Assembly (NCBI RefSeq): GCF_036320965.1
Contig: NC_092286.1
Coordinates: 25,510,977-25,574,976, forward strand
DNA: 64,000 bases
From: Panulirus ornatus
Lineage: Eukaryota; Arthropoda; Malacostraca; Decapoda; Palinuridae
Reading direction: 5' to 3'
The notes under the pieces are model-generated. The model did not search any database. It was not told where the DNA came from and worked only from the letters and a program-made list of their open reading frames with translations. Position numbers and translations under genes: made by a program. Below are positions 55,691 through 64,000 of the stretch, piece by piece (within the stretch, counting starts at the first letter, position 1; every line of letters begins with the position of its first letter).

Positions 55691-57110
55691 GCCTCCAACA
55701 ATAACAACAAAAAAGAGTAACTTTGGAAAAGAGATTTGTGTGAAGGAATACCAGGAGAGATTGAGTGTAGAATGGCAAAAGGAAAGAGTAAATGAACTTA
55801 GGGGTGTGGATGAGTAATGAGAGAGATTTTGGGACACATTGCTGGCATGTACAAGAGATGCATGTGGCTTGCATAAGGTGGGAAGTGGGTAGATTAGAGA
55901 GAGTAGTGAGTGATGATATGAAGTAGTTTATTTTTTTGACACCTGTTCCCTCCTAGAGTTCCCTAAATAGAGTCTCTGTAACGAGTGAACTCCAGTGCTT
56001 CTTCTTGAAGCCTTTAGTACTTCACCCTTTACAGGCCAGTGGCAGAGAGCAACTCTTGTGCAGTTTTTGTGGAGGCTTCTACGTAATGTTCATATTGACT
56101 AATGCCTGATGTTCCTACCTACTACATTTACCTAATGTTCCTACTTACTACTTTTATCTTTTGCTCCTACCCTTTTGCCAGAAGGCAGAGCTAGTCCACA
56201 GTGCTCACCTGTGGAAAATCTAGATTTACGAAGAATGAGCTGTACGAGTTAAGTGTTATCAAGTTTTGTGGGTGACAAAGAGATAGTATGTCTGTGGACA
56301 ATGCCAGTGGTCTACATATGGGTGAGGCAGAAAGAAGAGACAGCTACCTTGGTCAGAGGAGTGCAAATTGACAACCAATGAAGTGCTGACTCACTATGCA
56401 GCTGTTGCTAACCCTCCTGATACCCAGGTGGGTAGTATTAGTAATATACGTCTCCAGTCATTGGGTGCATGCCAGCTTCTACCTACTGAAGTTGTTGATG
56501 AAGTAGGAAAGAGAGGTATAGGGAAGGAATGCAGATAATTGGGAGAGATATAAGAAAAAATGGCATGTCAAGAGGAAGGTGAAGGGGTTGAAAAAGAGGG
56601 CAAATGAGAGTTGGGGAAGCAAGCATCAGCAAACTTTAGGGGAAATGAGATGCTTTGGAAGGATATGAATTGTGTGTAAAAAAACAAGAGAACAAGTGGG
56701 AACATCTGTGAAGGGGTCAAATGGGGAAGTGTTAACAGGTGGTGATGAAGTGAGGAGATGGTGTGAATGTTTTTAAGTACTATTGAATGTGTTTAAGGAT
56801 AGGGTGGCAGATATAGGGTGTTTGGGTCAGGGTGGTATGTTAGGTGACAATGGGGAGTGTTTTTTTGTGAAAGGAGAAGAGGTGATGAAAGCTTCGTGGA
56901 AGATGAAATGTGGCAAGGAAGCTGGATTGGATGGTATTGCAGTTGAATTTCTTAAGAAAGGGGTGACTGTGTTGTTGATTGGTTAGTTAGGATTTTCAGT
57001 GTCTGTAGGGATCATGGTGAGGTGCCTGACAATTGGCAGAATGCTTGTATAGTACCATAGTATAATGGCAAGGGGAATAAAAGTAAGTGTTCACAGTACA
57101 GAGGTATAAT
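55691..57110 (+). mobile_element. RTE-like LINE, old copy interrupted by R1
   Basis: Linker text (EICVKEYQERLSVEWQK) up to 55926, then R1, then linker and RT start from 56507 (KRKVKGLKKRANESWG, FKDRVADIGCLGQGG, CGKEAGLDGIAVEFLKKG, VPDNWQNACI), stopping near the GISLLS position. 3' part absent. Confidence 0.82.
55927..56497 (-). mobile_element. Unclassified retroposon R1, complete copy with target duplication
   Basis: 571 bp flanked by a 9-bp direct repeat ATGAAGTAG (55918-55926 and 56498-56506), inside an RTE-like copy whose sequence resumes after it. The left end ttatttttttgacacctg is taken as the 3' tail, so orientation is minus. No ORF and no recognised tRNA- or 5S-like promoter. Confidence 0.75.
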
Positions 57111-57111
57111 C

Positions 57112-57521
57112 AAGGTAGCACCAGCAACAGAATAAGAAATGGCATTTAGCTCATATCCACTCTTTAGCTGTCATGTATAATGCACTGAAACCGAAGCCCC
57201 CCATCAACATCAGACCCCATAAACATTTCTGTTGTTTCCCCTGACCACTTCATATGCCCTGGGTCAACCCATTGACAGGTGTCATTCCCTGTAAATAACA
57301 TGGCTCCAGTTCTCTCCTTTGCATGCTTTGCAACCTCCTGCATGTTCAGGCTCCAGACCTTCAAAGTATCTTTCATTCCATCTTTATACCTCCTCCTTGG
57401 TTTCCTCCTTTTCTTTGTTCCCTCCATTTCTGACATGTATACCCTTTTATTAATCCTTTTGTCACTCATCCTCTCCAAATGTCCTGTACCATTTCAGAAC
57501 ACTCTCCTCAGCTTTCTCATA

Positions 57522-57602
<81 letters not shown>

Positions 57603-58975
57603 CTTATTGTCCTCAAGCATTTCATTTCTGATGCATTTGCTCAATCCTTTACATTTTTGTCTAAGGTCCATCCCTCACATCCATACAACGCTGAAGAAAC
57701 TACTATACCATTCAGCATACCCATCTTTTCCCTGAAGGGCAGGAACCTCTCTTTTCCACACTTTCTCAAAATGTCTTAGACTTTTTCTCCCCTCACCCAC
57801 CTAATGGCTCGCTTCAGCTCTCTTGGTTCCTGTTGCTCCCGTTTTCACTCTCAGTTTTTGAAATGCTCCTCTTCTAAGTTCTATCCATACCAGCTCATAC
57901 TCCAAATTACCTGTTCATTTTCACTGCTATACCTGATATCCTCTTAACTTTCTCCCTTCACGCATTCTCCCAAACTCAGACACCATGTTCTGCAGTTCCT
58001 CAAATCTGCTGCAAGTGCCATATCATCAGCAAACAACTGACTCACGTCTGAGGCCAAATCCCCAGAAACAGCATTCCTGCTTCTCCAATACCCTTGCATT
58101 CACCTCCCTGGCTACTCCTCCCATAAAACAGATTAAACATCATTGATGACATCGCACACTATTGCCACAGACCCAGATTCATTTTGAACCATTCACCCTC
58201 TTCTTGACCTACTTACACACATGCCTTTATTTCTTGATTTGTAAATCCTCACAGCTTTTAATGATTTATAGACTCTCTTTGCTTTTAATAGCTTTCCTTC
58301 TACACCATATATTCATAGAACTTTCCTTAGAGATTATCAACCCTGTCATATTCTTTTTCCAGATTCATTATTACCACCTACAAATCCTGTTTTTCATATT
58401 TCTCAAACATTCTTCCAAGCAAACACCAGATTCACACATCTTATACCACTCCTGAAACCACTTTTTTTCCCTAATCTGATGCTCCATGCATTGCCACTCT
58501 TCCATACAGCTCACCAGGTATGCTAAACAAACTTCTGTCTGTGTAATTTAAACACTCACCTTTGTTCCCTGAGCCTGTTTACGTACACTGGTACTATACA
58601 GGCATTCCTGCAATCCCCAGGCATCCTACCATGTTCTATATACAAACATTGAAAATCCTAACTAGCCAATCAGCAACTCGGACACCTTTATTAAAAAATT
58701 TAGTTGTATATAAACATTCACCCCAGCCACCCTGCCACATTTCATCTTGGCTAGCTCCTTGCCACTTCCTCTCTTTTCACCACAACTCTTCCCATGACTC
58801 TTATCATATTGCATACCTCCCCGACCCAAACATTCTATATCTGCCACTCTATTATCGAACACATTCAACAATCCACCTCCTCTTCACCCAATCTCTGCCT
58901 GTTACCACTTTTCTGTTTGCCCCCTTCACGGACATTCCCATTTGTTCTCTTGATTTATTCAATATACAAGACTTA
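57112..58975 (-). mobile_element. RTE-like LINE, old copy
   Basis: Starts with an old-type 3' UTR (aaggtagcaccagcaacag, aatgcactgaaaccg). Minus-strand C-terminal text follows (MERMSDKRINKRVYMSEMEG, RRYKDGMKDTLKVWSLNMQE), then RT remnants (an atcatcagcaaacaa FADD-box relic at 58022), ending at the linker near 58970. It holds a (CT)n expansion. Confidence 0.78.
57525..57598. repeat. (CT)n microsatellite
   Basis: About 37 CT units inside the old LINE copy. Confidence 0.95.
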
Positions 58976-58984
58976 GCAGCAGGA

Positions 58985-59090
58985 GCTCAGTAGGAAGATT
59001 TGTTAGTTGAAAAACAGGCATGCAAGAGATTGGGTGAGAACATATCAGTGAATTTCAGAGAGAATCTAAGAAAATTTAACTTATTAGTTC
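58985..59090 (+). mobile_element. RTE-like LINE linker scrap
   Basis: gagaacatatcagtgaattt and cagagagaatctaag resemble the RVSLNFRENKK segment of the family. Confidence 0.4.
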
Positions 59091-59124
59091 AGAATTGCAT
59101 CTTACTCATCTTTCATCAATACTT

Positions 59125-59235
59125 CTTCATTTATGTATATACATGTGTATGTGAGTGATTTGGGGCTATTCCTCATCTGTTTCCTTGTGCTACCTTGCTG
59201 ATGCAGGAGATGGCGATCAAGTATAATGAATAAAA
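59125..59235 (+). mobile_element. RTE-like LINE terminal 3' UTR fragment
   Basis: tatgtatatacatgtgtatg followed by the stem-loop (tgctaccttgctgatgcagg) and gatcaagtataatgaataaa tail. Confidence 0.65.
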
Positions 59236-59530
59236 GAACTTTTCACCATTTCATATGTTAATGAAGTAGCACCAGTAGCAGGCAAAGACAGTGCCTCATT
59301 TGCATGCATCAATTCTTTAGCTATCATGTGCACTGCACTGAAAACAGCTTCCTATCCACAAGCAGGCCCCACAGACCTTTCCTTGGGTTTTCCCCAGGTG
59401 CCTCATATACCCTTGTTCCATCCACTGACAGTATGTAGCAAATTCACTTCATCCCATGCATGCCATTCACTCTCCTGCTTGTTCAGGCCCTGTGCACTCA
59501 AAATATTTTCTACTTCAGGCAAGTATACAG
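59236..59530 (-). mobile_element. Old-subfamily RTE-like LINE 3' fragment
   Basis: The minus strand ends in a diverged stem-loop and carries the 3' UTR words (cacagacctttcc, atccactgacag, tgttcaggccctgtgcactc). Confidence 0.6.
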
Positions 59531-59659
59531 TATTTCATTAGATGACATTCAAACTGTTATGTAACCTGGAGAACTTATTGGAGTTGAACAAAAGTCCAAG
59601 GTAAGCTTATTGAATTATACAGAAAACCGCCATAAACAAACGTAATATAGGTGCTTCTT

Positions 59660-60550
59660 GATTTACATTATTTGATTTGGGCCATTTTTAGAATAATGCA
59701 TGGTCTTTATTTTTCTATAGGTGGTTTTCAGTTTGGTCTGGCATTGCGATGGCTTGACATTGCCATCACTGTGCCAGAAACACACATGCAGTCTATAGTC
59801 ATAGAGTGCTACAGCATTTTGTGCTGCTGTATAATGTACATTGCACTTGTTTGTCCCTTTCCTCTTGCCACTGAAGCATCTTTTATGTCCTGGTAACAGT
59901 GGTGCTCAGAGGCATAAGGCCATCAGTACTGAGGTCAAGATGGATGTGCAAGAACTTCTATGAGAAAGGTGAATGAATAGCTGATATTAAACATCCCCTT
60001 GGTCTTTTTGAATCTGCTTTATGGACTATTCATGATAATACAAAGAAGATCGAATAGGAGTGTCAAGATTGGAACATTAATCAATGCATCTAAGACATCT
60101 CATTCCTGAAGTTTGATTATTGAATGAATGTTGAGCTCATGGATCAAGCACCATACTCGAGCAAATGTTCCTGTCAGCATGCTTGTGATACAAGCAAAGG
60201 CGGAGAGTGTATATGATGACTTGGCAATGGAAGAAAGAGCAGCAAAACATTTCAAGCAAAACCTGGTTGGTACATGAATTTTAGGAAATGCTACAATTGC
60301 CACAACATCTGCTGATGTTATTGCTGCTGAAGATTTCCCAGGAACCCTTGAGACCATTAATGAGGAGGCAGTTTTTCTCCAAAACCAAGCTTGAACATGG
60401 ATGAGACTAGATCATTTTGGAAGAGAATGCCTTCCAGAACATACGTTTCTCATGAAGAAAAGGCTGCACCAGGAATCAAAGTTTGTTATTTTCTGTTTTT
60501 AGGAATAGAATTCATTGTATGGAGTGTATGTTACATTATTGTATATTTCC
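59660..60550 (+). mobile_element. Tigger (pogo) deletion derivative, copy 2
   Basis: Co-linear with copy 1 in opposite orientation: a shared 5' UTR-like part (agagtgctacagcattttgt), HKAISTEVKMDVQELL, VPVSMLVIQAKAESVYDDLA, DFPGTLETINEEA, NMDETRSFWKRMPSRTYVSH, EEKAAPGIK. Both copies leave the transposase at the same point (after PGxK) and continue with a related non-coding sequence. Frames are broken. Confidence 0.75.
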
Positions 60551-62340
60551 TCATACATATTTACTCTCGTTTTTCACTTTTAATATTCAGTACTGTCTTA
60601 CTAACATCGAAAGTCCTAATTCCCATTAGTTACATTACTCGGTTTATGCGACCATTTTCAAGAATGTAACTATTGCATAATTCAAGATTCCCTTTTATTA
60701 GAAATTCTACTTATACCTCAAGTTGAAAAAAGAGACATGATGGAGATGTTGTGGAATAGCTTTCAACAGATGGTACAAGAGGCATAGTACCAGAGCAGCA
60801 TCAAATGACTTTATACTACTAGAAGTGTATACATAACTTGAATTCAGTAGGTCCACCTGTGAATGACAAAAGTGTATGAAGGTTTGATGCTGCTGAGAGT
60901 GAAATGCCATCCTGAAATTTCTGTTGAAGTTCTGGATGGCTCTGCACATACGCATGGCATACTAGTGTAACACTAGGGTCCTAAACTTTAAGCAAAATGG
61001 ATGCCCAGTAGGAGGGAATCTCTTAGACCTCTTAGAAATTGGTTTGCTTAGAGTGAGGTATTAGGCCATAAGTCGTTGGTGAGACTGCTGGCCCTTCCCC
61101 TCTCAGCTACACCATAACAATAGGAAAAGTGATGATCATATCAGGCTTGACATTAACTGATGTGGTAACAGTGGATGACAGTTTCACTGGCTGCTGCAGG
61201 TAATCAGGCTGTGTGACCATGTGGTAAGATCCATGTTTCTTTGCAAGAAGCAGGTGGGCAACAGGGAAAGGGATGAGGTTTAGGTGGCTTCCTTACAGCT
61301 AGACAGTTGGCCAGTTTGACAAGCTACTTGTACTGCTTATATGCAGTTTTCATAGCTAGGCGATTCTGATCAGGATCATAGGCACTGTGGTTCACTAACA
61401 CTTCATCACTACACAATCAGCACAGTACGAAATTCTCTTGGATCAGGATCACTAGAGTATGAAGGGGTGAAATATCAGTTAGAAACTATTACATTATAGT
61501 CCTAGGTACTATCAGCTTTTGTCATATAAACTTCTCATCACTGAGATGTAGTTACTTCTTAGGAGAGTTGTGGATCCTTTCGAAGGCATTGCCTGTATTG
61601 TGTAAAACACTTTCCCATTTAATGTTCAACTAGCAGATCTCTTGCACAAATATGTATAGCTCTACAGTCCTTATGGTAAGTTTCTTCTTTTGATACAAAA
61701 ATGTTTAACATTACCCTGCTCACCCTAAGTAGTGGAGGCCAACAGGTTGTTCTCAGTCATTCAGTGGGCATTCAGCTGATGCTGTAATATGTATGATGTC
61801 CACTTGGGAAAGAATATTCCTCAGAACATTACTGGATGAACCACCACACTTCTACATGCTCTTTCATACATGCAGAAAATTTATTCCCTTTTCTACTAGC
61901 CCTCACAGTGTCATCGTCAACCGTCTCCACTCCAGGTACTGATGGACTACACATCTAGGTCCCCTCCAGTTAACGTTTTAACCTCTGTAATCATCTTTTC
62001 CTGAGGTACTGAGTTCACTGCTATCATCATCACCTGATGATTTAATGGTTTCTGCCCTCATTTAGATTCCCAGACAATGTTTGAATTCCATCCATTATCC
62101 ATGGATATCACTGTTCTCCTGTCATGGCTGGAAGAAATATCACATATATAATCATTAAAAGGAATATAGTATGCTAACTCCTACTTTCTCTCTCATCCCC
62201 AAAAAACACCAACTGAAGAAAATTTAGTTGATTTTAGAATAAAGAATTACTGTAGCATTATTACTTATATTGTGGTGATGAGTGAATTAGGATTATTGTG
62301 TGTGTGTGTATGATAATTATTTATTCATCTATGTGTGTGA
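60551..62340. other. Unassigned 1.8-kb stretch
   Basis: No gene, splice-consistent exon or known repeat was recognised. Short open frames here are no longer than chance. Confidence 0.4.
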
Positions 62341-62353
62341 AATAAAGTTTAGT

Positions 62354-62641
62354 GTAAATGAATTGGTAAAACTGAATAAAAAATAGCTAGTTTTTCGTTT
62401 AAATGAAGTGGTAAAATTGAATAGAAGATAACTAGTTTTTTGTTTAAATGAATTGGTAAGATTGAATAAAAGATAACTAGATTTTTTAAATGAATTGGTA
62501 AAATTAAATAGAAGATACCTAGTTTTTTTAAACTGGTAAGAATGAATAGAAGATAACTAGTTTTTCGTTTAAATGAATTGGTAAGATTAAGTTGAATTTT
62601 CTTTTTGTAAATGAAATGGTAAAATTGAATAGAAGTTATCT
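62354..62641. repeat. Minisatellite 1, period about 45 bp
   Basis: About six imperfect copies of aaatgaattggtaagattga, atagaagataactag, ttttt(cg)ttt. Unit length varies by deletions in the T-run. Confidence 0.85.
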
Positions 62642-62699
62642 AACACAATTATTGTGTGCCATACTTCTTTGGATTCTAAGGAAATGTACTTCTTAACTA

Positions 62700-62925
62700 G
62701 TTTCAGTTCTTGCACTGTATAGCTTCTTTGACTTGATCAGCAACGTATAGCTGCCTCTACTTCAACAATGTAAAGTCACGTTGACTTCAGCACTCTGTAG
62801 CTGCCTCAGATTCATCAGCCCTGTAATGTTGCCTCAACTTCATCAGCACTGTATAGTTGCCTCAACTTGATCAACACTGTATAGCTGCCTTGACTTGATC
62901 ATCACCATATGATTGCCTCAATTGT
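62700..62925. repeat. Minisatellite 2, period about 29-30 bp
   Basis: About seven imperfect copies of the unit gcactgtatagctgcctcaa, cttgatca. Confidence 0.8.
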
Positions 62926-62929
62926 ATAT

Positions 62930-63420
62930 CCTCTTAGAGTCCTGTGCATCCTCTGAACCCTTTCCTGCATCTTTCCCCACCACATAGTCAAAATAATATA
63001 CTATTTGATCACTTTTTCTTACAATTGCCTCTTGTTTGATGTGTTCTGTTCCCATGCTGTTTTGTGTATAGACAAAATCAAACACTGGTGAAGTGTTGTT
63101 CTCAATAGATCTTGTATGCTCCATGATGTGTTGATAAAGGAGGTACACCAGTGCACATTCGAGCAACTTGTATCCCTGTGTCTCTGTTTCCATGGGCATC
63201 TAGGTTCCCCACTCTATTTCCATTTAAATGAACTTCCCTAATGTCAGTAATTTACCATCTTCATTGAGGGACTGTTTTACTGCTTCCTTTACCATCTTGA
63301 TTGTTCCTTCATTGTTATCAGTGTGCATCTGCTCTACATTGCTGTAGTTCCTTTCAAGATTGTAGACTAACCCAACCACTGAACAGGTTCTCCCCACTGT
63401 AGTCATACCCATTATGTATT
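62930..63420 (-). pseudogene. CR1-like endonuclease remnant
   Basis: Minus-strand frames read VGLVYNLERNYSNVEQ, DGKLLTLGKF (from the LLILGDFN motif with D lost), then GYKLLECALVYLLYQHIMEHTR, SPVFDFVYTQN and KSDQIVYYFDYV (the SDH motif decayed to SDQ). The order matches the apurinic-type endonuclease of CR1-like LINEs. A frameshift lies at about 63210. It is wedged between minisatellites. Confidence 0.65.
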
Positions 63421-63469
63421 GTTTTAAATTGCCATTTATTGATATCCCCTAGAATGTAATGTTTTCCCT

Positions 63470-64000
63470 AATGAAGAGGGCCAATCCCCCTCCTCCTTCA
63501 TCTTATGATTAAAGCCAATCCCTCTCCTTCTACATATTATGAAGAAGGCTAATCCCCTCCCTTCATGTTATTAAGAGAGCCAATCCCCTCCCCCATCTCA
63601 TGAAGAGGCCCAATCCCCCTCCTCCTTTTTATGGAAAGGGCCAATCTCCCTCCTCCATCTTATGAAGAGGGCCAGTCTCCCTCCTCCTTCATCTTATGAA
63701 GAGGGCCAGTCCCCCTCCTACTTCATCTTATGAAAAGGGATGATACCCCTCCTTCTTACTATGAAGAGGGGCATTGCCCTTCCTCCTTCATCTTATGAAG
63801 TAGGCCAATACCCTTCTTCCTTCATCTTATGAAGAGGGCCAATACCCCTCCTACTTCATCTTATGAAGAGGGATAATATCCCTCCATCTTCATTTTATTA
63901 AAAGGGCCAATACCCGCCCTTTACCTTATGAAGAGGGTCAATGCTCCTCCTCCATATTATGAAGAGGGTCAGTTCCCCTCCTCCCCCATCTTATGAAGAG
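63470..64000. repeat. Minisatellite 3, period about 33-36 bp, runs off window
   Basis: About fifteen copies of cttatgaagagggccaatcc, ccctcctccttcat with small length changes. It continues past the right end of the window. Confidence 0.92.

Noticed and set aside
56300..56330. YGLH-like word in frame, considered as a missing aminopeptidase exon
   Set aside because: It falls inside retroposon R1 (the ggtctacatatgggtgagg segment repeated in other copies), lacks splice sites and does not continue into the family sequence.
62354..64000. Possible CRISPR array
   Set aside because: The repeats are contiguous and imperfect without unique spacers of constant length, and the genome is eukaryotic. They are minisatellites.
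1..64000. tRNA or rRNA genes
   Set aside because: I found no cloverleaf with A and B boxes and no ribosomal RNA segments by eye. A covariance-model search would be needed to exclude them fully.

Overview
The window is eukaryotic, gene-poor and repeat-rich. It shows spliced genes with GT/AG introns of 1 to 10 kb, large numbers of decayed non-LTR retrotransposons, two DNA transposon superfamilies and several minisatellites. The host proteins look animal. The mix of RTE-like, CR1-like and Jockey-like LINEs with piggyBac and Tigger elements suggests an arthropod, most likely a decapod crustacean. That placement is inference, because no ribosomal or mitochondrial marker is present.

Three host genes are supported. 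(1) A complete six-exon EXOSC8/Rrp43-type exosome subunit lies on the minus strand (coding exons between 18085 and 1137). It encodes 279 residues with every splice phase consistent, including a 16-codon exon at 4660-4707. (2) Head-to-head with it, 435 bp away, starts a plus-strand gene (exons at 18521-18607 and 28863-28972). Its product has a mitochondrial-type leader followed by what looks like the N-terminus of an M17 leucine aminopeptidase; later exons were not found. (3) At 38954-40906 there is an intact, single-exon COP1 E3 ubiquitin ligase of 650 residues (RING, coiled coil, WD40).

Most of the rest is mobile DNA. The dominant family is an RTE-like LINE with about twenty copies or fragments. 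These include a head-to-tail triplet at 8640-12150, a copy nested inside another at 24388-28345, and a copy 3.5 kb long inserted in a piggyBac element. That piggyBac element (49155-55099, TTAA duplications, recognisable terminal inverted repeats) is interrupted within its transposase gene, and a 10-bp target duplication brackets the intruder. Other elements are CR1-like LINE remnants (12880-13790, 42945-45230, 62930-63420), Jockey-like remnants (23990-24385, 30470-34870, 55140-55690), two Tigger/pogo derivatives sharing the same truncated transposase (21928-23300, 59660-60550), an unclassified retroposon called R1 here (five copies), and a short SINE-like repeat that shares its 3' stem-loop with the RTE-like LINE.

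The right end (62350-64000) is a cluster of three unrelated minisatellites around a CR1 endonuclease remnant. I see no novel multi-gene system. The most interesting features are the LINE/SINE 3'-end sharing, a recurrent short-3'UTR LINE subfamily, the nested piggyBac/LINE structure, the intronless COP1 and the Tigger derivatives.
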